64,000 bases of DNA from Erythrobacter sp. F6033. GTDB taxonomy: Bacteria; Pseudomonadota; Alphaproteobacteria; Sphingomonadales; Sphingomonadaceae. The stretch lies in the NCBI RefSeq assembly GCF_023016005.1, contig NZ_JALKAZ010000001.1, forward strand, positions 2,294,001 to 2,358,000, read 5' to 3'. A program made the translations under genes and the position numbers. The first letter of the stretch is position 1, and every line of letters starts with the position of its first letter. Under the pieces are notes generated by a model. That model saw only the letters and a program-made list of their open reading frames with translations, was not told the DNA's origin and ran no database searches. Positions 54,350 through 63,473 of the stretch are shown piece after piece.

Positions 54350-56067
54350 AGGCACTCCTCAAACAATACCTAACGTCGCTCAAGGAACGCGATGAGCTGG
54401 ATGTCGTATTGCCAGACATTCTGAGTGAAGTCGGTTTTAATGTGATCTCTCGCCCCAAGAGGGGGACGAAGCAATACGGCGTAGATGTTGCAGCCATCGG
54501 CACTTGGCCAAAGACCGGTGACAAGGCACTTTTCCTACTTTCAATAAAATCTGGCGATTTGAAGCGCACAGATTGGGATGTCGGCCAGCAGGCGCTGCGC
54601 CCGTCACTCAACGAAATACTCGATTACTACATCCCGAAACACATTCCGAAACGCTATCAGGACCTCCCGGTCGTAATTACCATGTGTTTTGGCGGTGATA
54701 TCCATGAGGACATTCGTCCAACGGTCGATAGCTTTGTCGATAAGAACACCGTTGCTCAGCAGATCGAATTCGAGGAGTGGAACGGAGATCATCTTGCAGA
54801 CCTGATCGCAACGGGACTCTTGCGTGAGAAGATATTCCCGAAGGAAGTCCAGTCGAACTTCCGCAAGGCAGTTGCATTTGTTGATGAACCTCAAGTTTGC
54901 CTAACACATTTCTATGGCGTCATTGCTGAGCTCGCTTCTCAGGATTTCAAGACAAAGGCCGCCCGGCTAACGGCGGTTCGCCAGATTTACCTCGCAGCGT
55001 GGACTATTTTTGTTTGGTGCCGCGATGTGAAGAATCTCGAAGCAGCTTACCTATGCAGTGAGCTTGCGGTGCTTTGGACATGGCACCTGACTCGCGATCA
55101 ATTTGAGAAGCGGTCGAAGGTAGCAACCGAGTTAGAAAGCGCGGTCAATAAGATCATTCAGCTCCAGCGGAGTATTGGCGAGGCTTATCTCGAAAAGCAC
55201 GTTTTTCCTCTGACCGAAGCCAGAGATGCTCTTGCATCCTCGGTGCCATCGTCTTCGCCGCTGGATGTTAATCTGAAGCTCTTCGATGCGATGGGAAGGG
55301 TTGCGCTACACGGATTCTGGATATTGTTGACGCGAAACCGACTTCCAGACGATACAGCCGATGAGGTTCTTGACCAGTTCAATGCGGAGATAGAGCGAGT
55401 TGAGCGAACGCTCATCAATATGGTTGAGAACAACCCTGTCTATTTCACGCCGATCAAAGATGACCACGCCATCGAGATAATGCTGGCGTGCCTGTTTCTT
55501 GCTCAACAGGGACGCCACGATTCCATTCACAAGTGGGTCGAACAGATCGCCTACGCAACGATGATGGCATACCGGCGTGGCGGTTACTATCCATGCACTT
55601 TGCAGGAATATTCCGACTTGGCGGAGCACCCGCAGCCATCTGACGAATATCGAAAAGAAGTAACCGCCGGCTCAATCCTCTATCCCACACTTGCGATCTG
55701 GTTGGCGATCTTGCGCCACGAGCAAGCTTTGAGCGACATTGCTGACTTCAGTGCCAAGGGTATGGAACATTGTACGTTTCAGCTTTGGCTTCCCGACAGC
55801 GCAACCGAAGATCACCTCTACCGGAATTCCGCGAGGCATGGTGTTGGACTGGATGGTTTCGATCTCGAAAATGGGTCTGAGAAGGTGATCGAGTTGATCG
55901 AGAAAGAAATCGAAGCAAGTCAGGCTTTTTACGAGCTATCAGCATCACGAACTAACCTGTGGCCGGTCATAATGATGGCATGCCGACACTATCGCCTTCC
56001 ATTGCCACCACATTTTTGGACCGTCGGTCCATCTCAATCGGGAGAGTGGGACGACACCTCTGTTTAG
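54346..56067 (+). CDS. Unknown protein with PD-(D/E)xK-like N-terminal region
   Basis: A 573-residue protein. Residues about 15-90 look like a restriction-type fold: helix ELDVVLPDILSEVGFNVISR, then TKQYGVDVAAIG with Asp47, then ALFLLSIKSGDL with Lys68, which resembles the D...(E/Q)xK motif of Mrr-like nucleases but with Ser in place of the acid. A segment with LPVVITMCFGGDIHEDIRPT follows. The rest (about 170-573) is helical without recognised motifs. Coupled to the upstream gene by the ATGA overlap. Last gene of the island; the att site follows at 56189. Nuclease activity is inference and the missing acid may mean it only binds DNA. Confidence 0.7.
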   Translation: MKALLKQYLTSLKERDELDVVLPDILSEVGFNVISRPKRGTKQYGVDVAAIGTWPKTGDKALFLLSIKSGDLKRTDWDVGQQALRPSLNEILDYYIPKHIPKRYQDLPVVITMCFGGDIHEDIRPTVDSFVDKNTVAQQIEFEEWNGDHLADLIATGLLREKIFPKEVQSNFRKAVAFVDEPQVCLTHFYGVIAELASQDFKTKAARLTAVRQIYLAAWTIFVWCRDVKNLEAAYLCSELAVLWTWHLTRDQFEKRSKVATELESAVNKIIQLQRSIGEAYLEKHVFPLTEARDALASSVPSSSPLDVNLKLFDAMGRVALHGFWILLTRNRLPDDTADEVLDQFNAEIERVERTLINMVENNPVYFTPIKDDHAIEIMLACLFLAQQGRHDSIHKWVEQIAYATMMAYRRGGYYPCTLQEYSDLAEHPQPSDEYRKEVTAGSILYPTLAIWLAILRHEQALSDIADFSAKGMEHCTFQLWLPDSATEDHLYRNSARHGVGLDGFDLENGSEKVIELIEKEIEASQAFYELSASRTNLWPVIMMACRHYRLPLPPHFWTVGPSQSGEWDDTSV

Positions 56068-56113
56068 CTCAGAGCCAGACATCATTGTGATATGAGCCCT
56101 TTAACGCCGCCTT

Positions 56114-56134
56114 GGGGGTCGGTTTGGGGGTCAA
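56114..56134. repeat. 21-bp direct repeat, right copy (possible integrase arm site)
   Basis: GGGGGTCGGTTTGGGGGTCA plus one A matches the left copy (39547-39567) at 20 of 21 positions in the same orientation. It lies 55 bases before the attR core, while the left copy is 115 bases after the attL core, so in the excised circle they would flank the joined core like phage P and P' arms. Confidence 0.6.
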
Positions 56135-56188
56135 ACGTGGAAATAACGGTAAAAAAAGACGTTCAAACAGTAGCTTATGTTAAAGCTG

Positions 56189-56208
56189 CGAGTCCTCTTC
56201 TGGCACCA
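56189..56208 (+). other. attR, right junction of the genomic island
   Basis: CGAGTCCTCTTCTGGCACCA repeats the tRNA-Leu 3' end (39412-39432) with one G missing from the GGG run. It is not part of a complete tRNA here. The missing base may be a later deletion or show that the crossover lies left of it. Confidence 0.75.
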
Positions 56209-56686
56209 GATTTTCCTATGATCCTGAAAGCGCTGATGAATCGTCTGAGAGACGATCCTCATCCAACACTTGCTCCGACCATCTGCTACATCGTAGCAGT
56301 CCACGATCCTCCAATTCTCCCCGCAAACGCGACGCTGATCGAACCGCAGAGTGCTACGACAGACTGCTAGGAGATCGTCCTCGTGGAGTGTTCCTTCGAC
56401 GGAAACGATTCTACTGCCGACGCTCGGTCCCTAACTAAGCAGCGCTCAGCCGGCGCAGATGGACGCTGGCTCCCGGATCCGATGCCAGACAGATCATAGG
56501 GCTAGCGCGGCAACTTCGCTACACTGGATAGCCTTGGGACAAGAAGTTCGGGCTCGAGCTGATGAGGCTGACCATCAATGACGCTCAACGGTCTCGAGCT
56601 AGGGCACTCATTGGATATTCGCACACGAAGATGGAGAGGCCATGAGAGCCCCTCCATCCAGAGTTGAACCGTGAGACTCCAAGCGG
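56209..56686. other. Non-coding stretch right of the island
   Basis: About 478 bases between attR and the adhesin stop with no gene I can support. One hairpin CTGCTAC-ATC-GTAGCAG is at 56283-56299. A 92-codon open frame across attR (56092-56370) has no ribosome site or similarity and is likely chance. A hairpin at 56631-56657 may end the adhesin transcript. Confidence 0.55.
56631..56657 (-). terminator. Possible terminator of the adhesin gene
   Basis: ATGGAGAGGC (56631-56640) and GCCCCTCCAT (56648-56657) pair over ten positions with one A-C mismatch, with loop CATGAGA, 30 bases beyond the adhesin stop on its strand. No strong T-run follows, so it is only a candidate. Confidence 0.4.
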
Positions 56687-59600
56687 TCAGAACTCACCGG
56701 CGATCCCGGCGCGCACTGCGGTTGAGTTGCCGCCCGCATAGGTGACCCCGCCGGTGATCGCGATGTCACCTTCGAAGCGATGCGTCAGACCCAGCGATAC
56801 TCCTACCTCACCGCGATAGGTCGCCACATTGCTGGCGTAACTGGTCTTGCCAGCTTCGCTCGGGAAGTGCGGGTTCGCCTGCGCGGCAATCGACGCGATG
56901 CCACGCTGTGCGTCGCGGTCGATCGTTCCGGCAAGGTCAAAGAGCGTGTCGACCTGCCCTTCGAGAGTGGTGACCCGGCTTGCAAGCTGGCTGAACTGTG
57001 CATCTGTGACCTGACTCACGATAGGCGCGAGGCTTGGCGTGTTGGCCGCCGCAAGCGCACTGCTTGCTGGAGTGGAGACCTGCCGCGTCCCTGCATCAAA
57101 ATCAACATCGGCAGGAGGCTCCGGCACATTCTGTGTCGCATCGTCCATTGCTACGCGTGCAGGCATGCGTTCGGATGCGATTTCCGTCACTGGGCGTCCC
57201 GGGGCGACCGATTCCTCGCCGCCTTGTGCCGGCGTGCTGGTCTGGATTGAACGCGACGCATCGGCGGTTGCGATGCCTGCTCCCGGCACGCCAGCTGGTC
57301 CGCCATCCACGCTGGTTGCGCTGATTACGGGGGCGTTGGATGGTGCCGTTGCTGTTGCCGGTGCAGTTGCAGTTGCAGTTGCCGGTACCGATACCGACGT
57401 CGGTGCCGATGTCGGCTGGGTTGCAGCTACAATGGCCGGAGCAGATGTGCCAGCTGGGCTAGCGTGCGTAGTCAGTCCAGGGGAGGTTATCATGTCGGTA
57501 AAGCCAAGATTCCCGTCCGCATCGACCGTGACATAGAACAGCGATCCGGATTGCGCCGCATTGGAATCTAAGGTCGGCAGGCTCGGCATCGTGATCGTCG
57601 CCGAAGGACCGCCTATCACGATCTGGTTCGCCCGCGTGGTGAACGCCCGGAAACCGATTGCTAGTGACTGGTCAAAGGCAGCTGTCGCGGCCTGCCCGAC
57701 TGTCATCGAGTTAACGCCCGAGGCTGTTGATGACCCGCCCAGCGCCACCGCACCATTGGCGGTCGCGCGCGCGAAAGTGCCGATGGCGGTCGAGTTGATC
57801 CCGGTCGCTTCGGTCAACGCGCCGAGCGCATAGCTGAGCGCGCCGCTTGCCGTGGCATCGTTGCCCACTGCAATTGCAAAGTCTCCGGTCGCCTCCGCGC
57901 CGTCGCCATCATTCTCAACCGGGGTATCCCCGCCGATTGCGGTGGAGTTACTGCCCGAAGCAGTGGTTCCGGTGCCGAGGGCTAGCGCATCGGTGCCAGT
58001 AGCACTCGCCGCCGTGCCGCTCGAGTTGGTCGCCAGATAGGTGGAGCCATTGGCCGCGATACCGGCAATTGCCGTGTTAACCTGACCGACCGTCGCCGCA
58101 TCGCTGTTGGCGGTGCCATTTGCAACATTGACGATCCTGCGCTCCGCACCCGCGTCACCGACTGACACGGTGTTCGCGACATCCGCGACCGATCCGTGTC
58201 CCAGAGCCACACTGCTAGTGGCTGAGGCAGCTGAACCAGTGCCCAATGCAACGGAATTGGCCGCGGTGACCGATGCACCTGAGCCCGCGGCCAATGCCGA
58301 GTTGCCCGCCGCATTGGCGCCTGTACCAAGCGCGGTCGCACTGCTTCTGGAAGCAGCGGCGCCTTCGCCAATGGCTACGGCTCCGGTCCCACTTGCGAAG
58401 GCATCGGCACCTAATGCAACGGTTCGTGTCGCGCTTGCCGAGCTCTGGCTGCCGATAGCAATTGCTTCGGAACCGGAAGCGCTAGCGGGATTGCCGGTCG
58501 AATTGACAATCACATAGTCGCTGCTGGCGAAGCCTGCGCTCGCCGCCACAGCGTTAAGCTGGGCTATCGTCGCCGCGTCGGTATCGGCTGTACCATCAGC
58601 CACATTGGTGATCCGGCGCTCTGCTCCGGCTGAACCCACAGAGATCGTGTTTGCTTGGTTCGCAACCGAGTAAGAACCGATCGCCACCGAGTCTCTGGCT
58701 GTGGAACTTGCGCCTAAACCGAATGCGATGTTGTTTCCGCTTCCGGTTGTGGACGCATCCGCACCGATTGCGATTGACGCTTCCGCGTTTGTGTTGGCGC
58801 CATCTCCAAATGCGATTGTCTCGTCTTCTCGTGCGACGGCATTGATACCAATCGCGATTGAGTCAGTTCCAGTTGCCGTTGCGGCAGCACCACTTCTGAT
58901 GGCGATCTGCGGGATGGAAGCGCCCGCGACCGCCGCATTGAGCTGGCCCACAGTCGCCGCGTCGCTGTCTGCCGTGCCATCGGCCAAGTTCAGGATGCGG
59001 CGCTGATTGCTGCTCGAACCAACCGAAATGGTGTTCTCGACATCGGCAACAGAAGCGAAGCCGATAGCAGTCGCTCCTTCGGCAGTAGCAACAGCATCAG
59101 ATCCCAGCGCGACCGCATCGACTGCGTTGGCCAGGGCCGAAGAACCCAGAGCAAGGCTGGTACCCGCACTCGCTTCTGAATCGACACCGAAAGCGGAAGC
59201 GCCAACGCCGGACGCGAAACTGTTGGACCCGACTGCAATGGCATCGAATGCCCTTGTCTCGCTGCCTCTGCCCACAGCTATGCTTTGGTCTGCGAAGGCA
59301 TAGGCGTTGTCGCCGATGGCAACTGCACTGCCGCCGGTTGCATAGCTATCTGCCCCAAGTGCCACAGAATATGCTCCCAAGGCTTGCGCCCCGGCCTGGC
59401 GACCGACCCCTTCGACAAGGCAGGTGACGCCGTCGGCGTCGAAAGTGATGCAGAAGGTTTCCTCTGCGTCTGTCCCGTCAGAGCCAATCGCGACCGCCCC
59501 TTCCCCGCTGGCGAAAGCGAATGTGCCCATTGCGATAGCACGATCAGCACCAGGGAATACGGTGGCGGCTGCGCCCAAGGCAATGGAGAGATTGCCGCGC

Positions 59601-62600
59601 GCAAGCGTTCTTGAGGGCACAAGAGAGCCGTCTCCGGTCTGCCCGTTCAAAATTTCCGAGCCGAGAGCAATGGACGCCGTCCCGCGCGCATCGGCGTTCT
59701 CGCCGCCAGCAAATGCGCCATCGCCTGCGGCCCAAGCATCAAACCCGATCGCCGTCGACCCTGCTCCACCTGCGGAGGTCTGGCTGCCGATGGCAATCGC
59801 ATCGCTACCGGAAGCGCTAGCGGGATTGCCGGTCGAATTGACAATCACATAGTCGCTGCTGGCGAAGCCTGCGCCCGCGACAGCTGCATTGAGCTGGCCC
59901 ACAGTCGCCGCGTCGCTGTCTGCCGTGCCATCAGCAACATATGTCAGGCGGCGAGTGATGCCTGGCCGACTTTCGTCGACCCCGGAGGTCGCGGGATCAT
60001 CAAGAACTTCAGCGCGGCCAAAGGAGACTGTGTCGGCCACATCAGCCACCGATAGAGAGCCGATCGCGATCGATCTTTCCGCAGTTGCCTGCGCACGACT
60101 ACCCAAGGCCACTGTGCTTCCTTCGCTTGCCAGAGTTCCGTTCCCTAGCGCGACTGCCGAGACCTCAGTTGCCGAAGCAAATGCGCCGAGCGCGACGGAA
60201 AACCCTTCGATGGCCTCACTTGATTCCCCAATAGCGACGGAATTGTTACCCGAAGAAACGGCGTTGGTGCCGATTGCGATGGCATCAAAGAACGACGCTG
60301 CTGCGCCATACCCCATTGCCACGGAACGGGCCGCTGTGGCCGATGATCCGACGCCAATGGCCACGGTATTTTCCGCGCTGGCTTCCGTGTCGGCGCCTAG
60401 AGCTACGGAGTAGTCGCCCGTGGCGAGAGCGCCGATGCGGACCGAGCTGTCGTTAGGATCGTCGGTGTCCGGTCCGTCGCTGCCGATGGCTATGGAGCCT
60501 TCGCCTGATGCAATGATGGCTCGACCCAGAGCAATGCTGCGTTCGCCAATAGCCAAGGCGCCTGAACCGACTGAAGTCGCATCACTTGCACCTGCAAAAG
60601 CGCCTGCACCCAACGCAGTAGCATCAGCGCCACCAGCCAATGCCGCATTGCCAAGCGCGACAGCGTCATTTGCAGGGGCCACAGCGTTAATGCCGATAGC
60701 AACTGTGTCATTTCCGCTGGCAACGGAGTTATACCCGATTGCAATGCCGAAATCGCCCGTGGCGGCGGCGTTGTCGCCAATGGCGGCAGAGCGCAATCCG
60801 CTCGCATTGGCGTCTGACCCCAAAGCAACGGCGTAATTGCCGCTCGCCTGGGCACCGGTGGCTAGGCTTGTTCCTTCATCAAGGCAAGTGACGCCATCTG
60901 CGTCAAGTGTAATGCAGAAGGTATCCTCTGCATCATCACCGTCTCCGCCGATTGCGATTGCGCCCACACCCGAGCTTCCGGCGAAGGTGCCCAAAGCGAT
61001 CGCATCATCCGCGTCGGCGGATGTGATCGCGCCAGCGCCAAAAGCGATGGAGCGATCGCCTTCGGCGAAGGTTCTCTCTCCGATCTCATCACCTTGAGCG
61101 TTTTGTCCGTTTGCTATCTCTGAACCAATCGCGATGGCCCCCAGACCCTCGACACTGGCGCGATAACCTGCCGCAATGGCTCCTTCACCTGCTGTGCCCG
61201 CACGCTCTCCGATAGCAATCGAATAGTCATCGATTGTAGAGGAGCTTTTGCCAAGGGCCACCGAGCCTGTTCCTTCGGCATCGGCGTCATCGCCAACGGC
61301 AACGCCCCCAACGTGGGACGCGCCCGAGCTGAAGCCCATAGCGATACTGCCAGCCGCCTGCGCGCTAGCATCGGCGCCGAGAGCGACAGACCCTACAGCA
61401 GTAGCCTCCGCGCTGTCACCAAAAGCCGATGAGTCTGTCGCGCTGGCCGAAGCACGCGATCCAACGGCAGTAGCGTTTGTAGCTGTCGCTTCGGAGCGTT
61501 CGCCAAGGGCGGTGGCTGTCAGGCCCGAGGCGAGTGCGCCGGTGCCAAGTGCAACTGTACTGACCGAAGAGGCATTAGCGTCGGGTCCGATAGCGACGGC
61601 GAAACTGCTGGTGGCTTGCGCGCCATTGGAATCGCTATCCGTTCCGTCGCCTCCCAGAGCGATTGAGGACAGGCCGCTTGCGTTCGCTTGGTCTCCAATA
61701 GCCACTGCGCTCGATCCAGCTGCGCTGCTGTCCGCCCCCAGAGCGACGGCGTAATTGCCGCTCGCCTGAGCGCCAACTGCCGGTCCGGTGCCTTCATCGA
61801 GGCACGTGATGCCATCTGCGTCGAGCGTGATGCAGAAGGTATCCTCTGCATCCGCGCCGTCCGCGCCAATGGCAATAGCGCCCACACCCGAGCTTCCGGC
61901 GAAGGTGCCCAAAGCGATCGCGTCATCCGCGCCGCTTGTGACGGTGGCACCGGCACCGAGAGCCGTGGAGCGGAAACCGTCGGCCTGGGTGTTGCTCGAA
62001 AGGGCGCTGCCGTCATTCGCCTGTCCATTGGCGACACTTGCACCCAGCGCGATGGAGGCCGTTCCTTGTCCTTCTGCATCATCACCGATTGCAATTGCCC
62101 CGTCGGCATTGGCGTAAGTGTCGGCACCAACCGCGACTGAATTGAGCCCTTCGGAGTTGGATGATCCACCGATAGATACCGCGCCTGCGGCATTGCTGAA
62201 GGCGCTGCTGCCAATCGCAACGCCATTGATTTCGAGGGTCACAGCGGAGTTGCCAAACGCAATACCTGCTGTTCCATTGCTGTAGGCAAACCGCCCAATC
62301 GCAATTGCGCGATTTGCATCCGCAGTTACAGTGTCACCAATCGCAATAGCTTGATCCGCAATTGCCGTCGCGCCGCTTCCGATGCCAATAGCCGATATAT
62401 GAGTCGCGTCCGCCGCGCCGATCGCAATGGATCTGGAATTCCGGCTGTCGGCACCGTCACCAAGCGCCACTCCGCCTAAACCCGTCGCGCTCGCCTGATA
62501 GCCTACGGCAGTGCCCTGCAGGCCGCTTGCAACACTTGCATCGCCCACGGCGACGGCGCGGTTGCCGCTGGCGCTGCTGGCATTGCCCAGTGCGAGCGCC

Positions 62601-63193
62601 CCGAACCCGGAGGCGCTTGCCGCCGTTCCCACGGCAGTCGAGTCGGTAGCGTTCGCTGAGGCCTGATAGCCGAATGCTGATGATCGCAGTCCGCTTGCGA
62701 CGCTGGAATCACCAAGAGCGGCTGAGCGATTGCCGGTCGCGCTGCTGGCATTGCCAACAGCTACCGCGCCAAAACCGCTGGCGAGGGTGTCTGTTCCTAG
62801 AGCCACGGAAAAATTGCCAGTCGCCTGCGCGCCGATTTGAACTGACGAATCGTTGGGATCGTCCGCGTCCATGCCGTCTCCGCCGATCGCAACTGCGCCC
62901 ACTCTTGATGCTACAGCATTGGAGCCAAGCGCTGTCGAATCGTCGCCGGTCGCCTCTGCAGAATTGCCAAGCGCTGTTGCGTCGTCACCTGTGGCGACGG
63001 CATCGGGTCCGCAGGCCAAGGCATTGTTGCCGCTGCCATTCGCTCCGCCATCGGTATCTCCAAACTCGGTGACCTCATCATCGTCAGCGGTATCGAGAAG
63101 GCATTCTTCGGCCTTGGCCTCTTCAGGCGCGAGCGTGGCGGTTCCAACAAGGGCAAGAGCGCTGGCGCTAAGGAGCAGATGTGTGGTCTTCAT
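56687..63193 (-). CDS. Trimeric autotransporter adhesin (YadA-like), 2168 residues
   Basis: A large surface adhesin. Residues 1-28 are a signal peptide (LLLSASALALVGTATLA). From about 60 to 1750 it is made of YadA-head repeats (the AIAIG-x-A/ASG-type 14-16-residue left-handed coil repeat), broken by four HIM/stalk connectors such as ADGTADSDAATVGQLNAAVA. Three inserts carry a Cys-x8-Cys pair (TFCITLDADGITC). A Pro/Ala/Thr-rich linker of about 150 residues follows, then a short coiled coil (FSQLASRVTTLEGQVDTLFD) and a YadA anchor (YRGEVGVSLGLTHRFEGDIA) ending in Phe, which trimerises as a barrel in the outer membrane. Its codon use is that of the host. Long antisense frames inside are repeat artefacts. 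Ligand unknown. Confidence 0.9.
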   Translation of the reverse strand: MKTTHLLLSASALALVGTATLAPEEAKAEECLLDTADDDEVTEFGDTDGGANGSGNNALACGPDAVATGDDATALGNSAEATGDDSTALGSNAVASRVGAVAIGGDGMDADDPNDSSVQIGAQATGNFSVALGTDTLASGFGAVAVGNASSATGNRSAALGDSSVASGLRSSAFGYQASANATDSTAVGTAASASGFGALALGNASSASGNRAVAVGDASVASGLQGTAVGYQASATGLGGVALGDGADSRNSRSIAIGAADATHISAIGIGSGATAIADQAIAIGDTVTADANRAIAIGRFAYSNGTAGIAFGNSAVTLEINGVAIGSSAFSNAAGAVSIGGSSNSEGLNSVAVGADTYANADGAIAIGDDAEGQGTASIALGASVANGQANDGSALSSNTQADGFRSTALGAGATVTSGADDAIALGTFAGSSGVGAIAIGADGADAEDTFCITLDADGITCLDEGTGPAVGAQASGNYAVALGADSSAAGSSAVAIGDQANASGLSSIALGGDGTDSDSNGAQATSSFAVAIGPDANASSVSTVALGTGALASGLTATALGERSEATATNATAVGSRASASATDSSAFGDSAEATAVGSVALGADASAQAAGSIAMGFSSGASHVGGVAVGDDADAEGTGSVALGKSSSTIDDYSIAIGERAGTAGEGAIAAGYRASVEGLGAIAIGSEIANGQNAQGDEIGERTFAEGDRSIAFGAGAITSADADDAIALGTFAGSSGVGAIAIGGDGDDAEDTFCITLDADGVTCLDEGTSLATGAQASGNYAVALGSDANASGLRSAAIGDNAAATGDFGIAIGYNSVASGNDTVAIGINAVAPANDAVALGNAALAGGADATALGAGAFAGASDATSVGSGALAIGERSIALGRAIIASGEGSIAIGSDGPDTDDPNDSSVRIGALATGDYSVALGADTEASAENTVAIGVGSSATAARSVAMGYGAAASFFDAIAIGTNAVSSGNNSVAIGESSEAIEGFSVALGAFASATEVSAVALGNGTLASEGSTVALGSRAQATAERSIAIGSLSVADVADTVSFGRAEVLDDPATSGVDESRPGITRRLTYVADGTADSDAATVGQLNAAVAGAGFASSDYVIVNSTGNPASASGSDAIAIGSQTSAGGAGSTAIGFDAWAAGDGAFAGGENADARGTASIALGSEILNGQTGDGSLVPSRTLARGNLSIALGAAATVFPGADRAIAMGTFAFASGEGAVAIGSDGTDAEETFCITFDADGVTCLVEGVGRQAGAQALGAYSVALGADSYATGGSAVAIGDNAYAFADQSIAVGRGSETRAFDAIAVGSNSFASGVGASAFGVDSEASAGTSLALGSSALANAVDAVALGSDAVATAEGATAIGFASVADVENTISVGSSSNQRRILNLADGTADSDAATVGQLNAAVAGASIPQIAIRSGAAATATGTDSIAIGINAVAREDETIAFGDGANTNAEASIAIGADASTTGSGNNIAFGLGASSTARDSVAIGSYSVANQANTISVGSAGAERRITNVADGTADTDAATIAQLNAVAASAGFASSDYVIVNSTGNPASASGSEAIAIGSQSSASATRTVALGADAFASGTGAVAIGEGAAASRSSATALGTGANAAGNSALAAGSGASVTAANSVALGTGSAASATSSVALGHGSVADVANTVSVGDAGAERRIVNVANGTANSDAATVGQVNTAIAGIAANGSTYLATNSSGTAASATGTDALALGTGTTASGSNSTAIGGDTPVENDGDGAEATGDFAIAVGNDATASGALSYALGALTEATGINSTAIGTFARATANGAVALGGSSTASGVNSMTVGQAATAAFDQSLAIGFRAFTTRANQIVIGGPSATITMPSLPTLDSNAAQSGSLFYVTVDADGNLGFTDMITSPGLTTHASPAGTSAPAIVAATQPTSAPTSVSVPATATATAPATATAPSNAPVISATSVDGGPAGVPGAGIATADASRSIQTSTPAQGGEESVAPGRPVTEIASERMPARVAMDDATQNVPEPPADVDFDAGTRQVSTPASSALAAANTPSLAPIVSQVTDAQFSQLASRVTTLEGQVDTLFDLAGTIDRDAQRGIASIAAQANPHFPSEAGKTSYASNVATYRGEVGVSLGLTHRFEGDIAITGGVTYAGGNSTAVRAGIAGEF

Positions 63194-63473
63194 GGTGTAC
63201 GGTTCCCGTCAGTTCTGATCGCGCCAGAGCGCGTGAGTGATGGGGACGGGGCTATGGCGATGAAGGTTAATATAATCATTGGGAAGACTACTGAACCCAC
63301 AGATTGAGACGCTCGCTAAACGAAAAAGAGACGCTGAGAAAACTCTCGCCGATCCGAGGCTTTCCGCATTCAGTGAAACTGGTAAGGTCCCAATCACAGA
63401 ATGATGCTCCTCGCCTTTCGGGTTCGCACTCCGGGCGGAAAACAACCTGGACAAAAGTCCAGAAAATGAAACG
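63194..63473. promoter_or_regulatory. Divergent promoter region between the adhesin and the right-edge gene
   Basis: 280 bases with AT-rich patches (around 63268-63285, TTAATATAATCATTGG) that could hold the adhesin promoter. The inverted repeat at 63447-63462 lies just before the right-edge gene. No gene is seen here; short antisense frames overlap it without support. Confidence 0.4.
63447..63462. promoter_or_regulatory. Inverted repeat CTGGAC-AAAA-GTCCAG
   Basis: A perfect six-base inverted repeat with an AAAA centre, 12 bases upstream of the proposed start at 63474. It may be an operator or a small leader hairpin. If the downstream protein is an autoregulating transcription factor, this is a natural candidate site; that is inference. 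Confidence 0.35.

Larger units (their letters stand above)
39412..56208. mobile_element. Genomic island of about 16.8 kb integrated at tRNA-Leu(CAG)
   Basis: The element starts at the tRNA 3' end and stops at the near-duplicate at 56189-56208. It carries a tyrosine integrase, an excisionase-like HTH gene, an XRE regulator, two non-coding repeats, an unknown two-half protein, a four-gene restriction-like operon and a divergent three-gene group. No replication, conjugation or phage structural gene is visible, so it is not self-transmissible by what I see; it may move with help. Base composition is less GC-rich in the non-coding part (41697-42800). Confidence 0.85.

Noticed and set aside
39412..56208. 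Prophage
   Set aside because: There are no capsid, terminase, tail or lysis genes; integrase, excisionase-like and XRE genes alone fit a defence island or satellite.
56092..56370. A 92-codon frame spanning attR
   Set aside because: It is composed of the arm repeat, the att core and unrelated bases; no protein is likely.
56700..63200. Many long open frames on both strands within the adhesin
   Set aside because: They come from repetitive codons of the head repeats and carry no known domain; only the minus-strand frame has signal peptide, stalk motifs and anchor.
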